52,158 nucleotides of DNA from Bdellovibrionales bacterium (GTDB lineage Bacteria > Bdellovibrionota_G > JALEGL01 > JAGRMV01): NCBI GenBank assembly GCA_020434345.1, contig JAGRAZ010000006.1, positions 1-52,158 on the forward strand, read 5' to 3'. A program made the translations under genes and the position numbers. The notes beneath the pieces are model-generated. The model did not search any database, was not told the origin of the DNA, and worked only from the letters and a program-made list of their open reading frames with translations. Within the stretch, counting starts at the first letter, position 1; each line of letters starts with the position of its first letter. Below, one piece after another: positions 1-8,729 of this stretch.

Positions 1-3000
1 CTTGGCGCTATCTGGTACCGCCACTGGTTCGGGTACAGACTATACAGCATCAAGTTCTAGCATTTTGATTACTGCTGGTAACACAACTGGAACCATCACT
101 GTTACAGCCGATCAAGACTTGCTCGATGAAAATGATGAAACTGTGATTGTAGATATCGATTCAGTCACAAACGCAACTGAATCCGGCGTACAACAACAAA
201 CTACAACCATCACCGATGATGATACTGCTCCAATTGTTGAATTTACAAGTGCATCACAGTCTACAGGAGTAGAGTCAGGTGCCTTTACGATCACAGCCCA
301 ACTAGATACAGTAAGTGGTCTAGATGTAACCGTACCTTATACCATCAATGGTTTCTCAACTGCTGTAGATCCAAGTGACTATACAATCACAGCAAGTCCA
401 GTTGTCATCACTGCAGGTAACTTGACAGTTGACATTACAATCACGATTACCGCAGATGGATTGGATGAATCGGATGAAACCGTAATTGTAGATATGGGTG
501 TTCCAACCAATGCAACTGCAGGTATTGTTACATCTCATACCCTCACCATCAATGATGACGACGTAAGCCCAACTGTTGTCATTGGCGCACCTACTCCAAC
601 ACTAATCAATACAGGTGATGTTGATTATCCTGTAACCTACACCAACGCAGATACCATAAACCTTACAACTGGCGATATAAATGTTACGACCACAGGTACA
701 GTAACATATACCGTCAGTGTTACCGATGGAACAACCACAACGCCAACCATTACGATTAATGTTACAGGTGGCAATGGAACCATTACACAAATTAGCATCG
801 ATGCAGGAACATCTACAAACAACGGTGGTGTCAATTCTGATGCGGGTGATACAGAAACCACAGTTGTAACTGTTGACAACGTAGCGCCAACAATCTCTAT
901 CAACACACCAATGACAGATATATCTTCAAGCAATGAAGGCAACTATAGCTTTAACGGTACTTGCTCTGAGGACGGTGCTACAATAACAGTGACAGCACCA
1001 GCTTCCATTGCAGGCGCCACAACAACATGTTCTGGTGGAACTTGGAGCTTCACTGCACAAAACGTCTCTGCTGAAAGCGATGGCGTCGTAAACTTTACCG
1101 TTGAAATTGAAGATGCTGCAACAAACGTTGGTTCTGATACAGAAAGTGCAAACAAAGATGCCACGGATCCAACCATCACCATTGCACCACTAACCATTAT
1201 CAACAACACCAATGCAAGTAACTATAGTTTTGGTGGATCTTGTACAGACAATGGCGATACAATTACCATCACAGCACCAGCTTCTATTGCAGGTGGAACA
1301 ACTTCATGTGCTGGTGGTCTATGGAACTTCTCAAGTCAAAACGTCTCTGCTGAAAGCGATGGATTAGGTGGAAGTGGTGTAACCTTCTCTGTAAGTATTG
1401 CAGATACATTTGGCAACAATGATTCAGCCTCTAGCCAAGTTGATAAAGACACGGTTGCCCCAACAAATCCAACTTGCTCTACAATTACTCGTGTAGCTAC
1501 ACCTCAACAGTCTGATGAACAAGCTTGGACTGGATCAACAGATGCATTAAGTGGTATCGATCATTATGAAGTTGCGCTTGGCTCTGCTGGTATAGACGAT
1601 ATTGAATCTTGGGCAAGCATTGGAGCTGTTGTTGTATCGCCTTACCAATATACCTACGGTTCAGATACACTTGAATGGAATACAAACTATGCCTTCAGCT
1701 TCCGTGTGTATGACGTTGCTGGTAACGTAAGTAGCATCGTTACATGTAATACATGGCAGCTTCTTGAACCTTATGGTGTCTTTAACGGCACACAAAGTAC
1801 AGCTGGAACCAATCCAGGCAACTTGAATCAAGCAACAGCATATGCACTTCGATATTCATCAAGCAAGTTCCACAGCTCGTACTTCAATCACAGCACAAGC
1901 ACAAACTCACAAAACATTACCATTCAATACGATGGTGACTACTATATCTCTAACAATATTCCTTTGACGAAAAACAATGGAAACACAACAACAAACGCTG
2001 CAGCCATCAGAAGTACAATCAAAGTCAATGGTGTCAACATAAACAGGGGCCGTGCTGCCAATGGCTTCTCACGTGGTCGCGTAGGAGTACTCACCAATAC
2101 CCCAATTTACGGATCAAACCACATTGGTACGCTTTTAGAAGGCTTGTCTTCTGGTGATGTTGTTACAATTGAAACGCAGAACAATGCTTCTAGCTCTGAA
2201 CCAATGTCTGTTCCTGCTGGAAATTCCTTCCAAACCTACATTGAAATGGTGAAACCTGATGATGATATTTTTGCTGCTACAACGACAACAACAAGTGCGG
2301 GAACCAATCTTAACAACACCTCATTCCCAGAATACTTATGGTCTGAAACCATTGAAGATGCTGCTGAGTATACACATGCTACTAACTCTTCGGATATCGT
2401 GGTCACAACAGGAGGTAACTACTTCATCTCTGTCAACATCCCAACTTCAGGTAGTGTAACAGATGGTAAAGTAGGTGCACTGATCAATGTCAACGGTTCA
2501 GTCATCAATAACAACCACTATACGTATTCACAAAATGGCTTTATTTCGAATGTGAACGGTCATACGCAATCATCGACCAATTATGCAAACGTTCTTTACA
2601 ACGTACCTGCGGGTGCTACTATTTATGTACAAACCTACCGCTACGGCGCAGCTGGTACCATCAACGTTACACCTGGCTTTGTAGGCTCTATCTTTATTAA
2701 GCGCCTGGATACTTCAAGCAATTACTACATTGCTTCTAAAGATGCTCTCTCTGCAGATGCAAACCCTGCTTCAGCCACAGCTTCTGCTTGGAACACTGAT
2801 CATGTTATCGATACAAATGTATTTACACACTCTACCAATAGCTCTGTTATCGAAGTGGATGAAGATGGTGATTACCTTGTACATTTCAGTGATCTTATCT
2901 ATGCATGGACAGCAGACTGGATGGGACCAGTTGTTGAAATCAATGTCAATGGCACACCATACCCAGGTGGCAGTTGCTATGCGCATACATCAAGAACAAG

Positions 3001-3154
3001 TAATACACTCAGATATCCAAACTGTGACGTGACGACACTGCTTGAAAACCTCAATGCAGGCGACGATATTACAATTACATACCAACGTGATACCGTAACG
3101 GGTACTGCTTACAAATTCCCGCCACGTATTACAATTAAGAAAATGTCTGAATAA
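1..3154 (+). CDS. Large secreted surface protein, 5'-truncated (Calx-beta, Ig-like and C1q/TNF-like modules)
   Basis: The reading frame is open from the left edge, so the start and any signal peptide lie outside the window; about 1050 residues are visible. Two Calx-beta-like repeats come first (residues about 1-190, with the recurring pattern D-E-x-D-E-T-V-I-V-D and terminal D-D-D), then Ig-like bacterial modules (about 190-480) including two near-identical copies around residues 310-475, then a fibronectin-like segment ending near 585. The C-terminal 450 residues hold three related beta-rich modules with F/Y-x-H-S-T-N-S, a hydrophobic strand, G-D-Y-x-I/V and a late A/S-G-D-x-I-T-I strand, which look like C1q/TNF jelly-roll folds. 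Composition is rich in Thr, Ser and Asn with very few Lys, usual for exported adhesins. Calx-beta modules often bind calcium. Function is inferred as adhesion or surface display; the ligand is unknown. It converges with the next gene with only 3 bases between them. Confidence 0.8.
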   Translation, partial: LALSGTATGSGTDYTASSSSILITAGNTTGTITVTADQDLLDENDETVIVDIDSVTNATESGVQQQTTTITDDDTAPIVEFTSASQSTGVESGAFTITAQLDTVSGLDVTVPYTINGFSTAVDPSDYTITASPVVITAGNLTVDITITITADGLDESDETVIVDMGVPTNATAGIVTSHTLTINDDDVSPTVVIGAPTPTLINTGDVDYPVTYTNADTINLTTGDINVTTTGTVTYTVSVTDGTTTTPTITINVTGGNGTITQISIDAGTSTNNGGVNSDAGDTETTVVTVDNVAPTISINTPMTDISSSNEGNYSFNGTCSEDGATITVTAPASIAGATTTCSGGTWSFTAQNVSAESDGVVNFTVEIEDAATNVGSDTESANKDATDPTITIAPLTIINNTNASNYSFGGSCTDNGDTITITAPASIAGGTTSCAGGLWNFSSQNVSAESDGLGGSGVTFSVSIADTFGNNDSASSQVDKDTVAPTNPTCSTITRVATPQQSDEQAWTGSTDALSGIDHYEVALGSAGIDDIESWASIGAVVVSPYQYTYGSDTLEWNTNYAFSFRVYDVAGNVSSIVTCNTWQLLEPYGVFNGTQSTAGTNPGNLNQATAYALRYSSSKFHSSYFNHSTSTNSQNITIQYDGDYYISNNIPLTKNNGNTTTNAAAIRSTIKVNGVNINRGRAANGFSRGRVGVLTNTPIYGSNHIGTLLEGLSSGDVVTIETQNNASSSEPMSVPAGNSFQTYIEMVKPDDDIFAATTTTTSAGTNLNNTSFPEYLWSETIEDAAEYTHATNSSDIVVTTGGNYFISVNIPTSGSVTDGKVGALINVNGSVINNNHYTYSQNGFISNVNGHTQSSTNYANVLYNVPAGATIYVQTYRYGAAGTINVTPGFVGSIFIKRLDTSSNYYIASKDALSADANPASATASAWNTDHVIDTNVFTHSTNSSVIEVDEDGDYLVHFSDLIYAWTADWMGPVVEINVNGTPYPGGSCYAHTSRTSNTLRYPNCDVTTLLENLNAGDDITITYQRDTVTGTAYKFPPRITIKKMSE

Positions 3155-3157
3155 GAA

Positions 3158-3508
3158 TTATTTCTTTACCTTAACAAAATGCATACGAAGTTCAAAAAGA
3201 AGCTGAGACAAAAAATTACTCTCTTGCGCATCTAGATTGCCTTTGGTCTTTTCTTCTAACATCGCAAGCAAATCTATTTCATGTTGAGCCATTTCAAGAT
3301 TAATTTCTTTTTCTTTCGTATTTGGATTTTCTAACAACCCAAGATGCATCATGCATGACGTCCCCAATGATGCTACAAAATGAATAAAATTTGCTTCAGG
3401 AAAATGTGACGATTGATCTTGATTCGACTTTTGATCTGCCGTTTCATTTTTTACTTCCTTGGTCTGACCACGCTTATCATTTACTTTTATTTCATTATCT
3501 TCGCTCAT
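3158..3508 (-). CDS. DUF1844 family protein
   Basis: A protein of 116 residues. The N-terminal 40 residues are charged and low in complexity (Glu, Lys, Asn, Gln). Residues about 42-113 match the DUF1844 pattern: F-x-x-F-V-A-S-L-G-T-S, then H-L-G, N-P-x-T-x-E-K-E-x-N-L-E-x-A, E-K-T-K-G-N-L-x-x-x-E, and a final L-L-F-E-L-R-M. It is a small alpha-helical protein of unknown biochemical role found in many deltaproteobacteria. It is the last gene of the ABC exporter operon, 9 bases after the DUF4340 gene, and probably shares its transcript. No catalytic motif is visible. The family call is firm; nothing can be said about function. Confidence 0.8.
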   Translation of the reverse strand: MSEDNEIKVNDKRGQTKEVKNETADQKSNQDQSSHFPEANFIHFVASLGTSCMMHLGLLENPNTKEKEINLEMAQHEIDLLAMLEEKTKGNLDAQESNFLSQLLFELRMHFVKVKK

Positions 3509-3517
3509 AAATTTCCT

Positions 3518-5203
3518 TTATAACTTATTGATCAGTTCCTCAAGTTTTGCTTGATCAACCAAACCAACAGTAAATTTGGGTATATTTAAAAGCATTTGCT
3601 TTCCGTCTTTGCTTTTCCCAAGGTGCCATGTGTAGGCCATGCCCTTTTTAGAACCCAGCACAATCTCAATATCGCCTACTCTTTCAAAATTTTTCCGATC
3701 CGTCCATGCATCGATTTTGAGCTCTTCTAAGGTTGATACAATCTCATATTGCAATGAAGAATCATCAAGGCCGGTTGCATTCCAATCACCGTTTTCGTTT
3801 TTTTTCATATGAATCGATTTTTTCTCTTTAACAATATCGATCATGTCTATGTCATTAATTGTAAAAGGATATAAATCTCTTTTTCGTATATTTTGCAGAT
3901 GTTCAAGAAGCAATGTTTCAAACTGCTGGGGAGTTTCTACCCTTACAGCATATGGATTTTGTCCTTGAACCATCATGACATGATTTTTTATATCGAGTAC
4001 AAATTGCATAGTTTTTTCACCTTCTTGAATATCGAATTTTATCCCTTTAGCGTTTTTTGTGGCAGGAATAATTTCTACGGGTTCGATTTGTCCAACAAGT
4101 TCAAATATGCTTTGTAGTCTTTCAGTTGAGACTGCATCTTCAAATGGCTTTTTTGCGCTCCACTCCAAACCATTTTCTAAAACATAATTCATTGTGGGCG
4201 TCTCAATACTTACGTAAGAAACATCTTGATCATTGTTAATTCTGGGAAGAAGGACAAGTTTATCTGGCATCATAAAAAAATCATCTTTCTCTTTCTCATG
4301 AAGAACATATGTAAGAGAATCATCCGATCTTTGTACAATCCATTCTGAATCTTGAAAATAAAGTGATAAAACCAAATCGGTTTGATCAAAAGCGTATTCT
4401 TTGAAAATTATTTTCTTTAAAGGAGTGGATTTTATATCTACGTTGATTAAAACGCTTTGAGCTTCAATGGTATTAATATCACGAAACCAATTTTGCACAC
4501 TATTGTCATCAGCTGATAAAATGCCATTTTTTTGCACAAACCAATGATTATCATTTTGTGAAAGTTCGATGTTTGTATCAGCACTTACAAAGGTTATATT
4601 TTTAATTGTTCTGGGTTGAAGTCGAAGAATAGATTTTTCTACCCACTCGTCCCTGGTTCTGTTTTCTAAAAAATCTACATTCAGACTGACGATATATACT
4701 TTTTTTAACGCTTGATCCCATACATAACGACCTGTTTGATCTGAAGTTAGGCCTCCAAAAGCCAAAAATTTATGTTCCTTTTGATTTTCAACCATCAATG
4801 TAAAAATTGGATTTTGAAGTCCGTACTCATCCACCCGATTTTCACCATTCTTGATGGTTTGGACAATTTGCAATTCTTCCATGCTTTGAAAAAGCGTGTC
4901 CATCATTGCAGGCTTTACATACAATTTGGGCTCACCATCGATGTACCAACGGTGATCAATTGTAAATTCATGATCACGGTAGGTTACTTCATTAGATGCA
5001 CTTTCGTCCTTTTTTTGAAGTGATTGTATGCCGTTTATATTTGAAAGTTCAATTTTTGAAAAATCACTAAAAGTAAATAATTTTAAAGCTAATTCATCTT
5101 GCTCTTGTTGTGAAATAAGGTTTTTCTTTAAAAGCCCTCCCACAATTAAAACAATGGCTAATACAACAACGGCAACAAGAAGTTTTTTTTCTTCTTTTCC
5201 CAT
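3518..5203 (-). CDS. DUF4340 domain protein of GldFG-type ABC system
   Basis: 561 residues with one N-terminal membrane anchor (about 8-25, L-L-V-A-V-V-V-L-A-I-V-L-I-V-G-G) and a long soluble part expected outside the membrane. The body has repeated units that resemble DUF4340: F-x-x-x-D-I-x-x-I-x-I, then W and G-L/I, then beta strands, for instance around residues 45-190 and 440-560. DUF4340 proteins are usually encoded right after GldG-like proteins and are thought to be accessory extracytoplasmic parts of the exporter. That matches the context here: it follows the GldG-like gene by 6 bases and precedes the DUF1844 gene. No catalytic residues are recognisable. The family assignment rests on context and overall pattern. 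Confidence 0.75.
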   Translation of the reverse strand: MGKEEKKLLVAVVVLAIVLIVGGLLKKNLISQQEQDELALKLFTFSDFSKIELSNINGIQSLQKKDESASNEVTYRDHEFTIDHRWYIDGEPKLYVKPAMMDTLFQSMEELQIVQTIKNGENRVDEYGLQNPIFTLMVENQKEHKFLAFGGLTSDQTGRYVWDQALKKVYIVSLNVDFLENRTRDEWVEKSILRLQPRTIKNITFVSADTNIELSQNDNHWFVQKNGILSADDNSVQNWFRDINTIEAQSVLINVDIKSTPLKKIIFKEYAFDQTDLVLSLYFQDSEWIVQRSDDSLTYVLHEKEKDDFFMMPDKLVLLPRINNDQDVSYVSIETPTMNYVLENGLEWSAKKPFEDAVSTERLQSIFELVGQIEPVEIIPATKNAKGIKFDIQEGEKTMQFVLDIKNHVMMVQGQNPYAVRVETPQQFETLLLEHLQNIRKRDLYPFTINDIDMIDIVKEKKSIHMKKNENGDWNATGLDDSSLQYEIVSTLEELKIDAWTDRKNFERVGDIEIVLGSKKGMAYTWHLGKSKDGKQMLLNIPKFTVGLVDQAKLEELINKL

Positions 5204-5209
5204 ACAACT

Positions 5210-7093
5210 TTACCCTCTTCTTCGTCTAATCCACCAGAGATTAATACCAAACAACAACACAATCATTGGTAGCAATATTACCGCGACATAGAAAATTGTT
5301 TTTGTTTGATGCTCGTCTAATTCAATTGCAGATGCTTGAAATAGTTTGGGTCGAATCGTAATTTTTGATTGCTCTCCAGATAGCCATCCCAAAATATTTA
5401 AGAACAAATCATAATTGTACTCGTTTGATAATATGAGTTCGTTTGATATAAAATCTGCATCACCAATAACAACAATTTGTGTTTTGGCATCACCCTCTTT
5501 TTCTGTTGCAACCGCAAAAGGTACAGGCCCTAATATATCTGCTTCTGACGGATCTGCATTTTGATCAACCAATAGTTCTTTCATATTGCTTTTGGTCCAA
5601 GTGGCGCCGTTACCGAAACTTTCGATTAAGGAATAGGTTGTTCCCTCAAAATCATCTCTTGGATGAATCGATTGCACGCCATCAAAAAGCGTTTGTTTTC
5701 CTTTCAAAGGATCCACAATGGGATGGTTGCCATATTGAAAGCCTGTGATTTGACTTACAATTTGCTCTCCCTTGAACATCTCTATTGTACGTTGCAAAAG
5801 TAGATTTCTACCTAACTCCACACCCCAATCAAACAAGACTTTTTCAAGGCCTGTTAATTTAAGAGAAATGTTTTTCTCTCCTAAATTAGGATTGGTAAAT
5901 ACTGGATCCAATAGAAAAATACCCCTTCCCCCCTTTTGTAAAAAATTGCCAATTGCCTGTGCATCTTGAATGGGCAATGTTTGTTGAGGACCTGCAACAA
6001 TCAAAACAGAACAATGTTCAGAACCAAGTATCTGATTGTTTTGAATTGTTTCATACGTATAACCCTCATTATCAAGACCTTTTTTAAGCGTAGATAAACT
6101 TCGAATGTCTTCTTCTGGACCTTCTAAATCGAGTTCACCATGGCCCATCATAAAACATAAGTGTGAAGAATTTTGGCTAGTCACCTTTAAAATAGCTTGG
6201 GTAATACCTTCTTCTGTAAGTGTTTGAGTTGTGTAGTTCTGATCATGGTAGCTAACTACAATATCTCCATCTTTGGCTTGAAATTTTTCACTTTGAAATT
6301 TTTCAACATCTGGATCAATCATTTCTATCACAACACTATCAGATGCATTTTTATAAAGATTCGTAATCATTTTGGCTTGTGGACGTAGCTGATTGGCTTC
6401 TTTCAAAAACAACCTTATGGTCAAAGGATCTTCAAGTTTGGCAAGTAAATCAGAAGATTGTACGGTAAGTGTATTAAGTTTATTTTTTGTAATATCCCAC
6501 TGATGATAAAAATCTTGAGATAAAACATTGATAATAGCAAAAACTATAAAAATGATTGTCGCGTATACATAACTTATAATGCTTTTTGTGAATTTTTCAT
6601 CTTCTTGTTTTTCTTCAAGCAGTAAATTTTTAGATGCTAAAAAAGCTGCGATATTAAGTATGATCGCTCCAGCCATGGCTGTGGTGCTTGTCACTATTGA
6701 TGTGTCTGTAGTAAGCTTCAATCCAAGTGCTAAAACTAAGATAATTCCAAATATGCTAATAAAAATAATATATACTGATATATTCCTGTATTTGAACTTG
6801 TTCAAAAATAGAAAAAAAATGCCAAGCGCACATAATGGCAAAGCCAAATAAATAGTATCTACGTCATGAAATAATGCATACAAAATCCAAATAGCGTTTG
6901 CTGTTACAAATATTAGAACAAGTTTTTGCCATATCCTGTCTAAAGATTTTACAACAAATACAGCCATACAAAATAGGCCAGTAATCCACAAACTTCTGAC
7001 AAACCAGTCATCTGTAATATTTGTTAACGCTGCTGTAAGTAGGCCGTAGAAAAATAGTATTGCTCCACTAATACCTAAACATTGATAAAGCAT
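5210..7093 (-). CDS. GldG-like ABC transporter auxiliary membrane protein
   Basis: 627 residues. The N-terminal 200 residues contain about seven hydrophobic segments, followed by an extracytoplasmic part with the ABC_transp_aux/GldG pattern: N-K-L-N-T-L-T-x-Q-S (about 216-226), I-R-L-F, M-I-D-P-D, H-L-C-F-M-M-G-H-G-E-x-D, and L-L-D-P-V-F near 405. A last transmembrane helix followed by W-I-R-R-R-R-G closes the protein. In Bacteroidetes GldG works with GldA and GldF in gliding; in other phyla the same set is an ABC system of unknown substrate. The extra N-terminal membrane segments go beyond those of GldG itself and resemble a fused membrane domain. It starts 3 bases after the permease gene and is clearly in its operon. 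Confidence 0.82.
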   Translation of the reverse strand: MLYQCLGISGAILFFYGLLTAALTNITDDWFVRSLWITGLFCMAVFVVKSLDRIWQKLVLIFVTANAIWILYALFHDVDTIYLALPLCALGIFFLFLNKFKYRNISVYIIFISIFGIILVLALGLKLTTDTSIVTSTTAMAGAIILNIAAFLASKNLLLEEKQEDEKFTKSIISYVYATIIFIVFAIINVLSQDFYHQWDITKNKLNTLTVQSSDLLAKLEDPLTIRLFLKEANQLRPQAKMITNLYKNASDSVVIEMIDPDVEKFQSEKFQAKDGDIVVSYHDQNYTTQTLTEEGITQAILKVTSQNSSHLCFMMGHGELDLEGPEEDIRSLSTLKKGLDNEGYTYETIQNNQILGSEHCSVLIVAGPQQTLPIQDAQAIGNFLQKGGRGIFLLDPVFTNPNLGEKNISLKLTGLEKVLFDWGVELGRNLLLQRTIEMFKGEQIVSQITGFQYGNHPIVDPLKGKQTLFDGVQSIHPRDDFEGTTYSLIESFGNGATWTKSNMKELLVDQNADPSEADILGPVPFAVATEKEGDAKTQIVVIGDADFISNELILSNEYNYDLFLNILGWLSGEQSKITIRPKLFQASAIELDEHQTKTIFYVAVILLPMIVLLFGINLWWIRRRRG

Positions 7094-7096
7094 GTC

Positions 7097-7882
7097 TTAC
7101 CTCCAACCTTTAGTTTCCATTGTTTTTTTGGTTAGAAATAGAAAGAAAATGATAAAACTAAGAAAATATATCAGATCCCTAGTATCAATAACTCCTCGTA
7201 GCATATTAGACAAATGCTCTGCTACCGAAATATACGTTATAATGTCTAACAGTATACTTCCTTGTGCATGAGAAATCAGATTGATAATAAATAAAAATAA
7301 TAAAATTACGAAGGTGATCACAGCGGCAATGATTTGATTTTCAGTAATACTGGAAGCAAAAAGTCCGATCGCAATACCAATGGAAGCAAAAAGTAGGATT
7401 CCCAAATATCCTGTGATCACTGGACCTAATTCTGGGGAAGAGTAATAAAATAAAAGCGCCTGATATGCAATGGTAGGCAAAATTAATATTGTCACAAAAA
7501 GTAAAGACCCAAGATATTTTCCAGCAATGATTTGATTAAGTGTAATGGGTGAAGTTTTTAAAAGCTCGTCGGTTTTTTGCTTTTGTTCTTCAGCAAAGCT
7601 TTTCATCATAATCAGTGGCAACAGGAACAAAAAAATAAATACCATATTAAACAATGCTCTAGCGATCACCATTTCGTTCAAATTTAACCGTGCCAAAATG
7701 TCTGGATTATTTAGATACTGCATCATGTTTTTAAGATATTTGTACTGCTGACTAAATGCTTCCATGTTGGTAAAAAAGAAAAAACCTGAAAGTGCCAGGT
7801 AAATCATCATGACAACATATGCGATAGGCGAAATAAAAAACTGCTTGAGCTCTTTCTGCATTAAAACATAAACCATTTTCAT
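7097..7882 (-). CDS. ABC-2 type permease, GldF-like
   Basis: 261 residues with six predicted membrane helices: about 20-40, 80-105, 125-150, 160-180, 187-212 and 235-255. The N-terminus (Q-K-E-L-K-Q-F-F-I-S-P-I-A-Y) is typical of ABC-2 permeases of the GldF class, with the cytoplasmic elbow helix before the first segment. The motif M-K-S-F-A-E-E-Q-K-Q-K-T-D-E-L-L near residue 100 is characteristic of the family. Its start codon overlaps the stop of the ATPase gene by 4 bases, which indicates translational coupling. It would form the membrane channel of an exporter energised by the upstream ATPase. The substrate is unknown. Confidence 0.88.
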   Translation of the reverse strand: MKMVYVLMQKELKQFFISPIAYVVMMIYLALSGFFFFTNMEAFSQQYKYLKNMMQYLNNPDILARLNLNEMVIARALFNMVFIFLFLLPLIMMKSFAEEQKQKTDELLKTSPITLNQIIAGKYLGSLLFVTILILPTIAYQALLFYYSSPELGPVITGYLGILLFASIGIAIGLFASSITENQIIAAVITFVILLFLFIINLISHAQGSILLDIITYISVAEHLSNMLRGVIDTRDLIYFLSFIIFFLFLTKKTMETKGWR

Positions 7883-8598
7883 GACTCAGCTCCCTCTTTA
7901 GAAATAATCTCGATAAATACTTCCTCCAACGATTTTTCTTTCGTGATGTTGGCAATTACATCATTCATCACTATTTTCCCTTGATAAATAATCGCTGCGC
8001 GGTCACAAATCATGGCAACTTCAGGTAGAATATGTGTAGACAAAATGATCGTATGTTCTTGAGAAAGCTCTTGAATCATGGACCTGATCTCACGAATTTG
8101 TTTTGGATCTAAACCAACAGTGGGCTCATCTAAAATAAGTACTTTAGGCTTATTAATAATTGCCCCTGCCAACCCTACTCTTTGTTTATACCCTTTAGAT
8201 AAATTACCGATCAAACGTTTTTGCACATCCACAAGACCGCATTTTTCAATGGCCCAGGTAAGATTTTGTTTGCGATCAACATTGGGTACCTGTTTAATTT
8301 TCATGACAAACTCAAGGTATGATTTGACAGTAAAATCAAAATACAGAGGCGGTGTTTCAGGTAAATATCCAATTCTTTGCTTTACATGAAGGGGGGAATC
8401 AAAAATATCAAAGCCATCTATTGTTGCAGTTCCGCTTGTGGGAGGAATGACACCTGTCAGCATTCGCATGGTTGTGGTTTTTCCAGCACCATTGGGCCCC
8501 AAAAACCCTAAAATTTCACCTTTTTGAACTTCAAGTGAAACCCCTTTAACAGCCTGAAAGTGTCCATAATTTTTAACAAGGTTGTGTAGTTGAATCAT
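7879..8598 (-). CDS. ABC transporter ATP-binding protein, GldA-like
   Basis: 239 residues, a normal length for a stand-alone ABC-2 ATPase. It shows Walker A G-P-N-G-A-G-K-T-T near residue 34, a Q-loop (L-P-E-T-P-P), the signature L-S-K-G-Y-K-Q-R-V near 133, Walker B V-L-I-L-D-E-P-T-V-G-L-D near 153 and the H-loop S-T-H-I near 186. It hydrolyses ATP on the cytoplasmic face for the permease encoded immediately downstream. It is the first gene of a five-gene minus-strand operon (ATPase, permease, GldG-like, DUF4340, DUF1844). A GAGG ribosome binding site lies 6 bases before the ATG. The motif Y-L-P-E-T-P-P-L-Y is typical of the GldA/CcmA-like exporter branch. Confidence 0.9.
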   Translation of the reverse strand: MIQLHNLVKNYGHFQAVKGVSLEVQKGEILGFLGPNGAGKTTTMRMLTGVIPPTSGTATIDGFDIFDSPLHVKQRIGYLPETPPLYFDFTVKSYLEFVMKIKQVPNVDRKQNLTWAIEKCGLVDVQKRLIGNLSKGYKQRVGLAGAIINKPKVLILDEPTVGLDPKQIREIRSMIQELSQEHTIILSTHILPEVAMICDRAAIIYQGKIVMNDVIANITKEKSLEEVFIEIISKEGAES

Positions 8599-8630
8599 AT
8601 ATACCTCGTAGACTTATCTATTCATATAAT

Positions 8631-8663
8631 CTTGGAAATCGTTTGAAAATGTAATCTTCCAAG
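8631..8663. promoter_or_regulatory. Inverted repeat, possible operator
   Basis: CTTGGAA (8631-8637) and its exact complement TTCCAAG (8657-8663) are separated by 19 bases, so the arm centres lie 26 bases apart, between the divergent ABC operon and the FeS/CNBD gene. The right arm falls inside the proposed ABC promoter spacer. It could be bound by a dimeric regulator; no family can be named. Confidence 0.35.
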
Positions 8664-8675
8664 TTCAAATGTCAA
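8649..8675 (-). promoter_or_regulatory. Candidate promoter of the GldA-type ABC operon
   Basis: On the minus strand a TTGACA element (8670-8675) is followed after 15 bases by TTACAT (8649-8654), giving a leader of roughly 45 bases to the ATG at 8598. The spacer is short for sigma-70, so confidence is modest. One arm of the inverted repeat at 8631-8663 lies between the two hexamers. Confidence 0.4.
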
Positions 8676-8717
8676 TTATTTTAGCCATCAAAGAAGACTT
8701 TTGACGTTACAACATGT

Positions 8718-8723
8718 TATGAT
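8718..8723 (+). promoter_or_regulatory. Putative -10 element (TATGAT) for the FeS/CNBD gene
   Basis: TATGAT ends 6 bases before the ATG at 8730, and no purine-rich Shine-Dalgarno sequence lies between, so transcription would begin at or next to the start codon. A TTGACG at 8701-8706 is only 11 bases upstream, too close to be a normal -35, so the -35 is uncertain. Confidence 0.35.
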
Positions 8724-8729
8724 CATTGC

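Noticed and set aside
112..942. Long open frames on the minus strand inside the surface protein gene
   Set aside because: They are low-complexity shadows of a Thr/Val/Asp-rich coding sequence, with no ribosome sites or known domains.
8701..8706. TTGACG as the -35 for the gene at 8730
   Set aside because: It is only 11 bases from TATGAT, too short for sigma-70 recognition.
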